NCBI GenBank assembly: GCA_001940895.1
Contig: MSGY01000015.1
Location: forward strand, 1-64,000
Reading direction: 5' to 3'
DNA from: Christensenellaceae bacterium Phil10
Lineage (GTDB): Bacteria; Bacillota; Clostridia; Christensenellales; CAG-917
DNA: 64,000 nt
Part shown: positions 32,588 through 45,909 of the stretch, piece after piece
How the letters are laid out: each line of letters starts with the position of its first letter
Position numbering within the stretch: the stretch's first letter is position 1
Position numbers and translations under genes: made by a program
The notes under the pieces: generated by a model
The model's input: the letters and a program-made list of their open reading frames with translations, nothing else
Database searches by the model: none
Told to the model about the DNA's origin: nothing

Positions 32588-32628
32588 AAAATATCTATAC
32601 GCAATAACGGATTTCCAAAGAGGAATAT

Positions 32629-33579
32629 ATGCTGGAAAAATTCAGGATAGGACATTTTACAGATAACGAAAACGGCACTGGCGTTACCGTCGTTCTTTGC
32701 GAGGAAGGCGCAACGGGCGGAGTCAGCGTCAGAGGCGCCGCGCCTGCCACGCGCGAGACGGATTTATTGTCGCCCGAAAAAACCGTGCAGAAGGTCAACG
32801 CGGTTGTTTTGTCGGGAGGCAGTGCATTCGGGCTCGAGGCGTCGTCGGGAGTTATGGATTATCTGCGCGAAAAAGGCGTCGGATTCAACGCGGGAAAGTA
32901 TAAAGTGCCTATTGTAGTCGGTGCGTCGCTTTTCGACCTCGAGTACAAAAATTTCGCTTATCCCGATAAAACTGCGGGATACGAGGCGGCAAAAAACGCA
33001 AAGGAGAACAATTTTGCGTCGGGGAGTATAGGCGCGGGTACGGGCGCGACGGTCGGGAAGATGCTGGGCATCGAATGCGCCGCAAAAGCGGGGCTCGGCG
33101 TTGCGTGCCTTTCGTTGAACGGTATCGAAGTTGCGGTTATTTCGGCCGTTAACGCATTGGGCGACGTGGTTGATAACGGAAAAATTATCGCAGGGATAAA
33201 ATCTCCCGACGGTGGATTTCTGGACAGTCTTAAAGCGTTTACTTCGGGTGCGGAGGGCGTTTTGGGAACAAATACCACGATAGGTTGCGTGCTTACCAAC
33301 GCGGCTCTTACCAAAGTTCAGGCAAACCGTCTTGCCGACCTTGCTCACGACGGACTTGCGCGCGCGATTTCTCCTTCGCATACGAATTTCGACGGCGACG
33401 CGTATTTTGCGCTCGCCTCGGGCGAAAAAAACGCAGAGTTCAACATTCTTACGGCCGTCGTCCCCGAACTTACGCGCAAATCCATACTGTGCGCCGTGAG
33501 CGGCCAAAGCGACGCGACGCAAAAAAAAGCAGACAAACTGCTGTTTTCGATTTTTCAGAAAATGTGGAAACAAAATTAG
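32629..33579 (+). CDS. P1 (DmpA/NylC-type) self-cleaving aminopeptidase or amidase
   Basis: A 316-residue N-terminal-nucleophile hydrolase of the S58/P1 family. Marks are GxGVTVVLCEEGATGGV near the start, VLSGGSAFGLEASSGV near 62-77, the Gly-rich GSIGAGTGATVGK near 127-139 and the self-cleavage region GTNTTIGCVLTN near 214-225, where a Thr becomes the new N-terminus of the beta chain. Members release N-terminal D- or L-amino acids or cleave cyclic amides. It has AGAGGAA upstream and is the first gene of a collinear run; MscS follows after 2 bp. Confidence 0.88.
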   Translation: MLEKFRIGHFTDNENGTGVTVVLCEEGATGGVSVRGAAPATRETDLLSPEKTVQKVNAVVLSGGSAFGLEASSGVMDYLREKGVGFNAGKYKVPIVVGASLFDLEYKNFAYPDKTAGYEAAKNAKENNFASGSIGAGTGATVGKMLGIECAAKAGLGVACLSLNGIEVAVISAVNALGDVVDNGKIIAGIKSPDGGFLDSLKAFTSGAEGVLGTNTTIGCVLTNAALTKVQANRLADLAHDGLARAISPSHTNFDGDAYFALASGEKNAEFNILTAVVPELTRKSILCAVSGQSDATQKKADKLLFSIFQKMWKQN

Positions 33580-33581
33580 AT

Positions 33582-34400
33582 ATGGACGCTTTTAACGAAT
33601 TGCTTTTTAAATTTTTTACAGGTACGGGCATAACGATTGCGAGGACGGTTGCGATATTCATTTTCGGCCTTCTTGCCGTTAAGCTTATAATGCTTATCGC
33701 AAATAAAATTGCGGTGCGCGCGAAAATAGAAAAAACCGTTTCAAGTTTTATTCTGTCGGTGATAAACGTTCTGTTGTATTTCGCGCTTTTATTGTTTACG
33801 GGAAAATCGGCGGGAATTTCCACTGCGAGTTTCGTAGCGCTGATATCGGCCGCCGGTCTTGCCATATCTCTTGCATTGAAAGACAGCTTAAGTAACCTTG
33901 CCAACGGTTTTATCATTTTGGGAAGCAAACCGTTCGTGGTGGGCGATTACGTTGCCGTGAACGGCGTGGAAGGGACTGTGAAGTCGATAGGTTTTTTCAA
34001 TACCAAACTCGTATCGTACGATAATATTATGATAACTCTTCCAAACTCGTCGCTTATCGGAAGCAGCGTTACGAATTATACCGCGAATCCCACGAGAAGA
34101 GTTACCGTCAGCCTTAAGTTTTCCTACGACGTCGATACCGACAAGGTAGGCGAAATAATGACGGAGGTAGGCAAATCCTTTAAGGAGGTCCTTACGTCCC
34201 CGGCACCGAGCGCCGTCGTGGATTCGTTTACCGACAGCGCCGTCGTAATGACGTTGAGATTATGGACGCCTACCGAGATGTACTGGGACGTGCTGTTTAA
34301 AGTCAACGAAAAACTCGTAAGCGAATTACAGAAATCGGGTATTGACGTATCCATGAACAAACTTGACGTAAAGCTTGTAAACGGAGGCCAGAAACAATGA
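33582..34400 (+). CDS. mscS: Small-conductance mechanosensitive channel (MscS family)
   Basis: A 272-residue MscS-core channel: three membrane helices (about 15-37, 55-76 and 80-115), the pore helix Gly/Ala pattern FVALISAAGLAISLALKDSL, then the beta domain (GFIILGSKPFVVGDYV) and a C-terminal alpha/beta domain. These channels release osmolytes under hypo-osmotic stress. The start is ATG 33582, 2 bp after the stop of the peptidase gene (translational coupling); the frame is open upstream to 33285 but that part is a shadow of the peptidase gene. Its stop overlaps the next start as ATGA. Confidence 0.93.
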   Translation: MDAFNELLFKFFTGTGITIARTVAIFIFGLLAVKLIMLIANKIAVRAKIEKTVSSFILSVINVLLYFALLLFTGKSAGISTASFVALISAAGLAISLALKDSLSNLANGFIILGSKPFVVGDYVAVNGVEGTVKSIGFFNTKLVSYDNIMITLPNSSLIGSSVTNYTANPTRRVTVSLKFSYDVDTDKVGEIMTEVGKSFKEVLTSPAPSAVVDSFTDSAVVMTLRLWTPTEMYWDVLFKVNEKLVSELQKSGIDVSMNKLDVKLVNGGQKQ

Positions 34401-34981
34401 AGAAAAGCATTTTATTTGTAATTTTAGTTACGTTAACATTGGTTATTGCGCTTTCCGGAACCGGATTGGCGTTTGCGGAGGAGGTCGGCGCAGACGCTGC
34501 GGATGCCGCTTTTACAAAACAGGACACGATAAAACTCGTGGCGACTTATATTGCTTTCGGCCTTTCAATCGTCGTGGGAATACCTTTGATACGCGCGGTC
34601 AATAAAAGGAAAAAACAGGGTTACGTTGCAAATATAGTCGAGGAAACGGAAGACATCGCGAAACAGGTTTCAGATTTTTATGCAAACCGCGACAAGGCGC
34701 GCACGAAAAAAGAAATCCTTAAATTTTCCCTGAAAATAACGGGAGTTGCCGACCACGCTCTGACAACTTATACCGAAAAACAGATTTCGGGATATTACGA
34801 CGTTTATAACGACCTGAACAAACTGAATTCGATGCTGTCCGACGTCGAGAAATGCCGCGACGATAAAGACAGATTCGAAGCGGAGTATCTTGCTCTCGTA
34901 AAACTTGCTGCGTCGATATCGGACAAGGCAAAGATTTTAAAAGATAACGAGGATATTATAAGAAGGTACAACAATGATTGA
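34397..34981 (+). CDS. Secreted or membrane protein of unknown function
   Basis: A 194-residue protein. It has an N-terminal signal sequence (hydrophobic 4-25, AFA-EE cleavage-like site), a short polar stretch, a second membrane helix (about 46-66, ending in RAVNKRKKQ), and then a long cytoplasmic helical region (about 70-194) with coiled-coil character. I do not recognise the family. It is coupled to mscS by a 4-nt overlap and overlaps the DUF896 gene by 8 nt. Confidence 0.7.
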   Translation: MKKSILFVILVTLTLVIALSGTGLAFAEEVGADAADAAFTKQDTIKLVATYIAFGLSIVVGIPLIRAVNKRKKQGYVANIVEETEDIAKQVSDFYANRDKARTKKEILKFSLKITGVADHALTTYTEKQISGYYDVYNDLNKLNSMLSDVEKCRDDKDRFEAEYLALVKLAASISDKAKILKDNEDIIRRYNND

Positions 34982-35177
34982 TATCGAAAGGCTGAATTAT
35001 CTTGCGAAAAAGTCTCGGACGGAAGGACTCACGGACGAGGAAAAGGCCGAACAACAGGCTATCAGAAGGGAATATATAGACAGCGTCAAGGCGTCGCTGA
35101 AAGCGCAACTCGACAATACCTATATCGTCGACGCAAACGGCGTAAAACATAAAGTCGAACAGAAGAAAAAACAATGA
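34974..35177 (+). CDS. DUF896 (YnzC-family) small protein
   Basis: A 67-residue protein with the family signature: INYLAKKSRTEGLTDEEKAEQQ-like core (here IERLNYLAKKSRTEGLT, then EEKAEQQAIRREYI) forming two helices, and a basic tail. The family is confined largely to Bacillota and its role is poorly known. It overlaps both neighbours by a few nt (ATGA with dgt). Confidence 0.9.
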   Translation: MIDIERLNYLAKKSRTEGLTDEEKAEQQAIRREYIDSVKASLKAQLDNTYIVDANGVKHKVEQKKKQ

Positions 35178-36181
35178 GCACACCCGTAAAAGACGTTATT
35201 TACGAAATCGAGGATAAATACCTCAGTCCCTATGCGTTCAAAAGCCGTGACACGGCGGGAAGACGCGTTTTCGTCGAAGAATGTAAAATCCGCACGGAAT
35301 TTCAGCGCGACCGCGACAGAATTATACATAGCAAAGCGTTCAGAAGATTAAAACATAAAACGCAGGTATTTCTGTCGCCCGAAGGCGACCATTATCGCAC
35401 GAGACTTACGCATACTCTCGAAGTTTCGTCGATTGCCCGCACCGTCGGACGGGCGTTGAGGCTAAACGAGGACCTTATAGAAGCGATAGCGATGGGACAC
35501 GACCTCGGCCATACTCCGTTCGGACACGCAGGAGAGAGAACGCTCTCGTCGCTTACGGGCGGCGCTTTTTCGCATAACGAACAAAGCGTCAGGGTTTGCG
35601 AGGTGCTTGAGAAACTCAATCTTACCGCAGAAGTTCTGGACGGAATACGGGAACACCGTCTTAACGGCAAGCCGAAGACGCTCGAAGGGAGAGTGGTGTG
35701 TTATGCCGACAGAATCGCATACGTGAATCACGATATCGACGACGGAATAAGAGCGGGACTTATCAGCGAGGACAATCTGCCCGAGGAATGCGTATCCGTT
35801 CTCGGCAGGACGCACCGCGACAGGATAAACAATCTCGTTTATAATCTGGTAGAAAACAGCGCCGGCAAACCGTATATTACGCTTAGCGCCGAATTCGAAA
35901 AGGCCCTTGACGGATTGCGCAGATATATGTTTGAACATCTTTACACAAAATCGGAGGCGAAAACCGAAGAAGTTAAGGCGAAAAGGCTTATCGAAAGCCT
36001 GTTTGCTTATTTTGTGAATTCACCGGACGAGTTGCCCGGGTTATATAAAAATATGCTGAAAGATTACGACGTAAAAATAGTGGTATGCGATTACATTGCC
36101 GCAATGAGCGACCGTTACGCCGTAAAGGTTTTTTCGGATATTTTCATACCGAAAGGCTGGCAGAACACAAAAAATATATAA
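35174..36181 (+). CDS. dgt: dNTP triphosphohydrolase (dGTPase-like, HD domain)
   Basis: A 335-residue HD-domain enzyme that splits dNTPs into nucleoside and triphosphate. Metal-binding motifs are H in RLTHTLEVSSIA, HD in GHDLGHTPFGH, and a later Asp in YADRIAYVNHDIDD. It has the Bacillota form that lies just upstream of dnaG and rpoD, where it is often annotated as deoxyguanosinetriphosphate triphosphohydrolase-like. Coupled to the DUF896 gene by a 4-nt overlap. Confidence 0.93.
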   Translation: MSTPVKDVIYEIEDKYLSPYAFKSRDTAGRRVFVEECKIRTEFQRDRDRIIHSKAFRRLKHKTQVFLSPEGDHYRTRLTHTLEVSSIARTVGRALRLNEDLIEAIAMGHDLGHTPFGHAGERTLSSLTGGAFSHNEQSVRVCEVLEKLNLTAEVLDGIREHRLNGKPKTLEGRVVCYADRIAYVNHDIDDGIRAGLISEDNLPEECVSVLGRTHRDRINNLVYNLVENSAGKPYITLSAEFEKALDGLRRYMFEHLYTKSEAKTEEVKAKRLIESLFAYFVNSPDELPGLYKNMLKDYDVKIVVCDYIAAMSDRYAVKVFSDIFIPKGWQNTKNI

Positions 36182-36248
36182 TATATATAATAAAATTTAG
36201 GATTTTTCGTAAAAACGACGAATAATAAAGTGTAAAGTTTGAGGTTAT

Positions 36249-38030
36249 ATGTTGCAGAAAGACGGCTATCCTTTGGACTGGTTGCAGGAACTGAAGGATA
36301 AAAATAATATCGTCGAAGTCGTTTCGAAATACGTTCCGCTTCAACAGAAAGGCAGTAACTTTTGGGGTTGCTGTCCCTTTCATCATGAAAAAACACCTTC
36401 CTTTTCGGTAAAAGAGGACGGGCAGTTTTATCATTGTTTCGGTTGCGGCGAGTCCGGCGACGTGATAACTTTTATACAAAAAACCGAAGGGATGACGTTT
36501 CCCGAGGCGGTGGCTTTCCTTGCCGAGCGCGCGGGAATGGAAATACCGAAAAATCTGTCGGGCGAAAAGGGACGCGACGTCAGAAAAAAACGCGACAGAC
36601 TTTACGAAATTCTTAAAATTACAGCAAATTATTATCACGATACCCTGATGAGCGAAAAGGGCGAAGAGGCAAGAAAGTATCTTGAAGGAAGAGGGATAGG
36701 CAAAAACCTTATGATAAGATTCGGCCTCGGGTTTTCGCCCGATTACAAAGGCGCAATCGATAATCTTAAAAGCAAAGGATACGGAACCGACGAGATTATC
36801 GAAAGCGGAGTCGGCTGGGTCAGCGAGAGAAGTAAGGACAAGCGTCCTTTCGACGCGCTGCAACAACGGATGATTGTGCCCATTATTGACGCGCGCGGGC
36901 GTGTAGTGGCGTTCAGCGGGCGAGCCATATCGAAGGATTATAACGGCGGAAAATACGTCAATTACAAGAATACTTCCGTATTCGAAAAGGGAAAGACGTT
37001 GTACGGGGCAAACTTCGTCAAGAAGGAAAAACAGAAAAACCCCGTTGACAAAGTTATCGTAGTAGAAGGTTATATGGACGTGATATCGCTTGCAAAATAC
37101 GGTTTTAATAACGCCGTGGCGGGTATGGGCACGGCCTTCACGCCGGAGCAGGCGCACGCGATACGCGCCTTGTCCGAAAACGTATGCGTATGCTACGACG
37201 GCGACGCCGCGGGACAACACGCAACCGTCAGAAATCTCGAGGTCCTGAACGCGGAAGGACTTAATCTTAAAGTGGTAACGATACCCGAAGAAGGAATGGA
37301 CCCCGACGATTACGTGAAGAAATTCGGCCGCGACGGTTTTAAAAAACTCATTGACGAAGCGGTGCCGTACGTCGAATACGTTTTGTCGGTCATAGCGGGA
37401 AAACACGACCTTACGACAAATACCGGACGCGCCAGATACGTCAAGGAAGCGCTTGATTTTATCAAGCCCTATAATACGGCAGAAAAAGAAGTTTATCTTG
37501 AAATCGTTCACGATAAAAGCCGTGTTCCGATAAATATTTTACGAGAGGGTTTTGAAAACGACATTTCGCAGGTGGCTTTTTCCGAGCCCGAGAGGCCGAA
37601 AGAATCTTTGCCGGTAAGCCTTGAAGCCGCAAGGTTCGTGCTTAACAAGATGGTGTCAGGAGAAAATTTCGCGCGACCCGACGACGTTGTGTCGAAAGAC
37701 GTCTTCGGCGACAACGAGGTGCACAAGGCGGTTTACGAGTATATCAAACAAAAATACGACGCGGGCGAAAAACCGGCGCCGCATATGCTTTATTCCTTGT
37801 CCCGGGACGAGGAGGTTGCCGCCGTACTCAATTCCGTAAAGGAATTTTCGGACGAAACCAAACTTGTAAAATACTATAAAGACAGCGTCAGACTTATAAA
37901 TACGAATTACGTCAACTATATGATAAAAACGCTGTCTCAGAAATTCGATACGACGTCGGACCCGACCGAAAAAAAGAAAATTTTCGAGGAACTGATGTCG
38001 TATCAGAAAACGCTTAAATCGTTAAAGTAG
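36249..38030 (+). CDS. dnaG: DNA primase
   Basis: A 593-residue primase that makes RNA primers for replication. N-terminal CHC2 zinc ribbon with Cys42, His45, Cys63 and Cys66; the catalytic core with TOPRIM motifs VIVVEGYMDV (near 269-278) and CYDGDAAGQHA (near 316-326); and a C-terminal helicase-binding region after about 430. Length and order are standard. A 67-bp AT-rich gap separates it from dgt and may hold an extra promoter (TATAATATAT around 36177-36195). ATG 36249 follows GAGGT. Confidence 0.97.
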   Translation: MLQKDGYPLDWLQELKDKNNIVEVVSKYVPLQQKGSNFWGCCPFHHEKTPSFSVKEDGQFYHCFGCGESGDVITFIQKTEGMTFPEAVAFLAERAGMEIPKNLSGEKGRDVRKKRDRLYEILKITANYYHDTLMSEKGEEARKYLEGRGIGKNLMIRFGLGFSPDYKGAIDNLKSKGYGTDEIIESGVGWVSERSKDKRPFDALQQRMIVPIIDARGRVVAFSGRAISKDYNGGKYVNYKNTSVFEKGKTLYGANFVKKEKQKNPVDKVIVVEGYMDVISLAKYGFNNAVAGMGTAFTPEQAHAIRALSENVCVCYDGDAAGQHATVRNLEVLNAEGLNLKVVTIPEEGMDPDDYVKKFGRDGFKKLIDEAVPYVEYVLSVIAGKHDLTTNTGRARYVKEALDFIKPYNTAEKEVYLEIVHDKSRVPINILREGFENDISQVAFSEPERPKESLPVSLEAARFVLNKMVSGENFARPDDVVSKDVFGDNEVHKAVYEYIKQKYDAGEKPAPHMLYSLSRDEEVAAVLNSVKEFSDETKLVKYYKDSVRLINTNYVNYMIKTLSQKFDTTSDPTEKKKIFEELMSYQKTLKSLK

Positions 38031-38060
38031 CCTTAAAGGGGTTTACATAAGGAGGTCTTT

Positions 38061-39098
38061 ATGGACAACAGAGCCGCCGTTATGCAGGCGGAAATCGACA
38101 AACTGATTGAAGAAGGCAAGAAAAAGGGCAGTCTCAATCAGGAAGAGATAATGGTAAAACTCGAACACCTTAACGCCACCGCCGAGGAGATGGAGGACGT
38201 ATTCAAGGCAATCGAGGCGGTAGTGCCTATCGGCGAAACCGAAGATAATTTCGACAAAATCCTGTCGGAAGGAAGTCTGGACGATTCGGTCAAGATGTAT
38301 CTTAAGGATATCGGCAGAGTTCCGCTTCTTTCCGCAGAGAGGGAAGTCGAGCTTGCAAAAAGAATGGAGGAAGGCGACGAAGAAGCGAAACGTATTCTCA
38401 GCGAAGCGAATCTCCGCCTTGTCGTTTCGATAGCAAAAAGATACGTCGGCCGCGGAATGCAGTTTCTCGACCTTATTCAGGAAGGCAATCTCGGCCTTAT
38501 GAAAGCGGTCGAAAAATTCGATTACAGAAAAGGATTTAAATTTTCCACGTATGCGACCTGGTGGATAAGACAATCTATAACCCGTGCAATCGCCGACCAG
38601 GCAAGAACGATAAGAATACCCGTCCATATGGTCGAAACAATAAACAAACAGGTGCGGGCAACCCGTCAGCTTATGCAGAAACTCGGCCGTGAACCGACCC
38701 CCGAGGAAATTGCCGAAAACATAGGCAGCACTCCCGAAAGAGTCAGAGAAATTCAGAAAATCGCGCAGGACCCCGTATCTCTTGAAACGCCTATCGGCGA
38801 GGAAGAGGACAGCCATCTCGGCGATTTTATCGAGGACAGCAATGCCGCCGCGCCAGCAGAGGTTGCCGAAACGAATATGCTTAAGGAGCAGCTCGTAAGC
38901 GTTCTGAGCACGCTGACACCGCGCGAAGAAAAGGTATTGCGCCTGAGATACGGCATCGACGACAGCCACCCGAGAACGCTCGAAGAGGTCGGAAAAGAAT
39001 TCAACGTAACGCGTGAGCGTATAAGACAGATAGAGGCGAAGGCTTTAAGAAAACTCCGCCATCCCAACCGCATCAAAAAACTGAAGGACTACACCTGA
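38061..39098 (+). CDS. rpoD: Primary RNA polymerase sigma factor (sigma-70/SigA)
   Basis: A 345-residue group 1 sigma factor. Region 1.2 ([14 protein letters not shown]) is near 74-87, region 2 with the -10-binding helix ([19 protein letters not shown]) near 155-175, region 3 near 190-240 and region 4.2 ([20 protein letters not shown]) near 305-325. Region 1.1 is short and there is no large non-conserved insert, as in other Bacillota. The promoters seen in this window (TTGACA/TATAAT, 16-18 bp) fit it. A perfect AAGGAGG lies 7-13 nt upstream of ATG 38061. Confidence 0.97.
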   Translation: MDNRAAVMQAEIDKLIEEGKKKGSLNQEEIMVKLEHLNATAEEMEDVFKAIEAVVPIGETEDNFDKILSEGSLDDSVKMYLKDIGRVPLLSAEREVELAKRMEEGDEEAKRILSEANLRLVVSIAKRYVGRGMQFLDLIQEGNLGLMKAVEKFDYRKGFKFSTYATWWIRQSITRAIADQARTIRIPVHMVETINKQVRATRQLMQKLGREPTPEEIAENIGSTPERVREIQKIAQDPVSLETPIGEEEDSHLGDFIEDSNAAAPAEVAETNMLKEQLVSVLSTLTPREEKVLRLRYGIDDSHPRTLEEVGKEFNVTRERIRQIEAKALRKLRHPNRIKKLKDYT

Positions 39099-39099
39099 T

Positions 39100-39759
39100 A
39101 TGAGCCTGTCGACAGACGAAAGGCTGAAAGCGGTGCTGGGCGAACTTTGTCCCGGAGATAAGGTTGCCGACGTTGGGTGCGACCACGGAAAAATCGCGAA
39201 TCTGGCCGTGCAAATCACGGGAAACGATGTTTTCGCAATAGACATCAGCGCCGCAAGTCTGAAAAAAACGAAGGACCTTTCGCGGGAGCTTTGTCAGGAG
39301 GAGCGGGTTGTCTGCCTTATCGGCGACGGACTGTTTCCTGTTGATAATACGGACGTGGATACGGCGGTTATTGCCGGATTGGGCGCACACGAAATCGTCA
39401 GAATTCTGGCCTCTGCCCGAAAAAGGTATCGTAAATACGTATTGGTTCCGCATCGGCACCCCGACGTATTAAGGAGATATCTTTCCGATAATTCGTACGG
39501 CGTAAATAAAGACTTCATTATAAAATGCGGCGGAAAGTTTTATCCCGTTATAGTTGCCTGCGGTGAAGGTAACGTTAAGTATACTTCGTTCGAGCTTGCG
39601 TTCGGAAAGACCCGGAACGAGGCAATGAACGAATATATGGCGGAACGCAAAAAAACGCTTACGGCGATTATCGGCAAGGCAAACGGGGAGTCCCTTGAAA
39701 AAGCGGAAGAGGAACTAAGAGAAATCGATAAATATGAAAATAAAAGAAATAATTGCTGA
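39100..39759 (+). CDS. trmK: tRNA (adenine-22 N1)-methyltransferase
   Basis: A 219-residue SAM-dependent methyltransferase. The SAM site VADVGCDHGKIANLAVQ (near 21-37) is characteristic of TrmK, as are AIDISAASLKKT and VIAGLGAHEI. The C-terminal region is helical and charged. It starts at the stop of rpoD (TGATATG), so it is translationally coupled, and it overlaps the next gene by 26 nt; the rpoD-trmK-nif3 order is conserved in Bacillota. Confidence 0.93.
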   Translation: MSLSTDERLKAVLGELCPGDKVADVGCDHGKIANLAVQITGNDVFAIDISAASLKKTKDLSRELCQEERVVCLIGDGLFPVDNTDVDTAVIAGLGAHEIVRILASARKRYRKYVLVPHRHPDVLRRYLSDNSYGVNKDFIIKCGGKFYPVIVACGEGNVKYTSFELAFGKTRNEAMNEYMAERKKTLTAIIGKANGESLEKAEEELREIDKYENKRNNC

Positions 39760-40492
39760 AATCGAAAAAATCGCGCCGCCCGATACGGCTCTGTCTTACG
39801 ATAATCCCGGTCTTCTCGTCGGGGACGACGAAAAAGAATGCACGGGCGTTCTCGTTACGGTGGACGCAACGAAAGACGCCCTTTCGGAGGCGAAGAAAAA
39901 CGGGTGCAATATGATTCTTTCTCATCACCCGATAATTTTTACGCCGAGAAAAAACTTTTTGCCGGGCGATTATAAGTGCGACGTCATAGCCGAAGCGTAC
40001 TTATCGGGTACGGTAATATATGCGGCGCATACCAACATGGACGCCTATAAGGAAAATATGGCGGTGCGAGTGCTGAAAGAATTGGGTGCGAAGAACGTGA
40101 CTACGTTGTTCGAAAACGGTTTCGGCGCGCAGGGCGACGTAAATATGCGGTTTTCCGAAATCAGAAAAAAGCTTAGGAATATTCTGAACGATGACAGCGC
40201 GTTTACCGTCGGGGACGAAAGCAACACGATAAGAAGAATCGCGATGGTCAACGGCGCGGGCGGCGACGACGAATGTTTTTCGAAAGCGAAACAGGTTGCC
40301 GACCTTTACGTCTCTTCCGAATTCAGACACCATATACTGCTGGAAGCAAAGGAAACGAATTATGCTTTAATGTCCGTAGGACATTACGCGAGCGAGAAAA
40401 GCTTTAATGACATTGTATATGACATATTAAAATGTCATTTTGACACACTAAAACTTGTAAAATATTATGAAGGAAATCCGTTTAACGACTGA
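39734..40492 (+). CDS. Nif3-like dinuclear metal-centre protein
   Basis: A 252-residue NIF3/YqfO-family protein. The metal-binding His pair is in ILSHHPIIF, with AAHTNMDAY and the C-terminal VGHYASEKSF completing the site. It lacks the internal PII-like insert of the longer YqfO type (about 370 residues). Its function is unsettled; GTP cyclohydrolase annotations are often wrong. Coupled to trmK by a 26-nt overlap. Confidence 0.92.
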   Translation: MKIKEIIAEIEKIAPPDTALSYDNPGLLVGDDEKECTGVLVTVDATKDALSEAKKNGCNMILSHHPIIFTPRKNFLPGDYKCDVIAEAYLSGTVIYAAHTNMDAYKENMAVRVLKELGAKNVTTLFENGFGAQGDVNMRFSEIRKKLRNILNDDSAFTVGDESNTIRRIAMVNGAGGDDECFSKAKQVADLYVSSEFRHHILLEAKETNYALMSVGHYASEKSFNDIVYDILKCHFDTLKLVKYYEGNPFND

Positions 40493-40511
40493 TTTCCGAT
40501 GAGGTGAATAT

Positions 40512-44338
<3,827 letters not shown>

Positions 44339-44344
44339 AAGAGG

Positions 44345-44370
44345 CCCCGCCGTTTCGGCGGGGTTTTTTA
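44345..44370 (+). terminator. Terminator after lacZ
   Basis: Stem CCCCGCCG / CGGCGGGG with a TTT loop and T7 run. It is the first clear terminator since the promoter at 32.6 kb. Confidence 0.92.
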
Positions 44371-44396
44371 TAACCCCGCGATATGCGTCAAAACGT

Positions 44397-44425
44397 TTGT
44401 CTTTTATATCGATATATGGTAAAAT
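44397..44425 (+). promoter_or_regulatory. Promoter of the small membrane protein/ABC-2 gene group
   Basis: TTGTCT, a 17-bp spacer, TAAAAT, 31 bp before ATG 44456. Confidence 0.5.
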
Positions 44426-44455
44426 ATTCAAAACGTTATTTTTATTAGGAAAGAA

Positions 44456-44926
44456 ATGTTCGGATATTTTACCTTTACCGATATTGTTTCGGACGGGTGG
44501 CTGGTAATTTTTAATATTCTTGTAATGGTTTGCACGGCGGGGGTTTTCCGCGCTCTGGTTTTCGTTACGAAAAAAATGAGCGAATGGTTGCGCGGCACCG
44601 TATTTTTTATGGTGTTGTCGGTTATTTACGTCGCATTTTTCAAAACGTATCTTGCCGATATCGTAAGCGGCATACTTTCCAACGTCGGCGATTTTATTTA
44701 TTATTCGCGACTTTTCTTAAGCAACGTTTTTCTGACTGCTCTTATGGGTTGGGCGTTACATATCGTGCGTCAGACGGCGCCTGCGATTATCCGCATTATT
44801 CTGAAAACCGAAAAGGCGTTATCGGGAGGAGTGAGAACGCGTTGCAATTCCGTAAGAGGATTTTTTAAAGGAAGCGGATTGTCCGCCGTATTCAATACAA
44901 AACCTTGTTTTCATTACATATCCTGA
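44456..44926 (+). CDS. Small membrane protein of unknown function
   Basis: A 156-residue protein with four likely membrane helices (about 13-33, 46-62, 68-83 and 88-112) and a basic, Cys-containing tail. I do not recognise the family. AGGAAAG precedes the ATG. It lies 44 bp upstream of the ABC ATPase on the same strand and could be an accessory of that transporter, but this is only context. Confidence 0.6.
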   Translation: MFGYFTFTDIVSDGWLVIFNILVMVCTAGVFRALVFVTKKMSEWLRGTVFFMVLSVIYVAFFKTYLADIVSGILSNVGDFIYYSRLFLSNVFLTALMGWALHIVRQTAPAIIRIILKTEKALSGGVRTRCNSVRGFFKGSGLSAVFNTKPCFHYIS

Positions 44927-44970
44927 GATTTTATCTTTAATTCGAAAATAAAATTAACGAGGTATTAATT

Positions 44971-45909
44971 ATGGTAAAAATCAAAAAAAATAAAAAAGTA
45001 GAAATCAACGAAGAAATCAACAATGCCGATATCCCCGGAAGAAACGAGGTTTTCGAGGATACCGTATCGGAGGCGATGGAGTTTCTTAACACGCCGTCCA
45101 TATCCGACAACCTTATAGCGGACAAACGTCTTGCCGACGACAGCACCGTCGTGCACGACGCGCCCCCCATGCTTAAAATAGAGCATCTTAAAAAGCGTTA
45201 TCCGAACAGCGAGGTATATTCTGTAAAGGACCTTTCTTTCGAGTTGCGTCCCGGCGAGGTATTCGGTTTTCTGGGTAAAAACGGCGCTGGTAAATCCACG
45301 ACGATTAAGTGTCTTACCGGCATACTTCCCTTCACCGAAGGCAAAATCGAAATATGCGGTTACGATATTGCGAAAGAACCCATGAAAGCCAAAATGAATA
45401 TGGGTTACGTTCCCGACAATCACAGCGTATACGAAAGACTTACCGGCAGGGAATACGTAAACTACGTGGCCGACCTTTACCGCGTGCCGAAAGCCGACCG
45501 CGAGGAAAGACTTAATATGTTTCTCGATTTGTTCAAACTGCGTTTTGCCGTCGACAGACAGATTAAATCCTACAGCCACGGCATGAAACAGAAGATATGC
45601 ATTATCGCCGCGCTTATTTACGAGCCTAAGCTTTGGGTTCTCGACGAGCCTATGATGGGCCTCGACCCGCAATCCACGGCCGAAATATTAAGTTATATGC
45701 GCGAACACGTGAGAAAAGGCAACACCGTGTTTTTCAGCAGCCATAACCTCGATATGGTGGCGAAAGTGTGCAACCGAGTCGCAATAATAAACGACGGCAT
45801 TCTGCATTGCGTGATAGATTTGTCCGATCCCGCAAACCGTGAAACGCTTGAAAAACGCTTCTTTGAAATCTCGTCCACCGAGGAAGAAAGGAGGGCGTGG
45901 AATGTCTGA
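44971..45909 (+). CDS. ABC transporter ATPase with extra N-terminal tail
   Basis: A 312-residue ATP-binding subunit of an ABC-2 type exporter. Walker A is GKNGAGKST near 103-111, signature YSHGMKQK near 200, Walker B LWVLDEPMMGLD near 218-229, and the switch His in SSHN. Before the domain is an unusual 65-residue charged, probably disordered tail (KIKKNKKVEINEE...). It overlaps the permease gene by 8 nt and the two should form the exporter; the protein downstream may be its cargo or partner. Confidence 0.9.
   Translation: MVKIKKNKKVEINEEINNADIPGRNEVFEDTVSEAMEFLNTPSISDNLIADKRLADDSTVVHDAPPMLKIEHLKKRYPNSEVYSVKDLSFELRPGEVFGFLGKNGAGKSTTIKCLTGILPFTEGKIEICGYDIAKEPMKAKMNMGYVPDNHSVYERLTGREYVNYVADLYRVPKADREERLNMFLDLFKLRFAVDRQIKSYSHGMKQKICIIAALIYEPKLWVLDEPMMGLDPQSTAEILSYMREHVRKGNTVFFSSHNLDMVAKVCNRVAIINDGILHCVIDLSDPANRETLEKRFFEISSTEEERRAWNV

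Noticed and set aside
33285-33581. Upstream extension of the mscS reading frame inside the P1 peptidase gene
   Set aside because: The extra 99 codons are a shadow of the peptidase gene; MscS similarity begins at the ATG at 33582.
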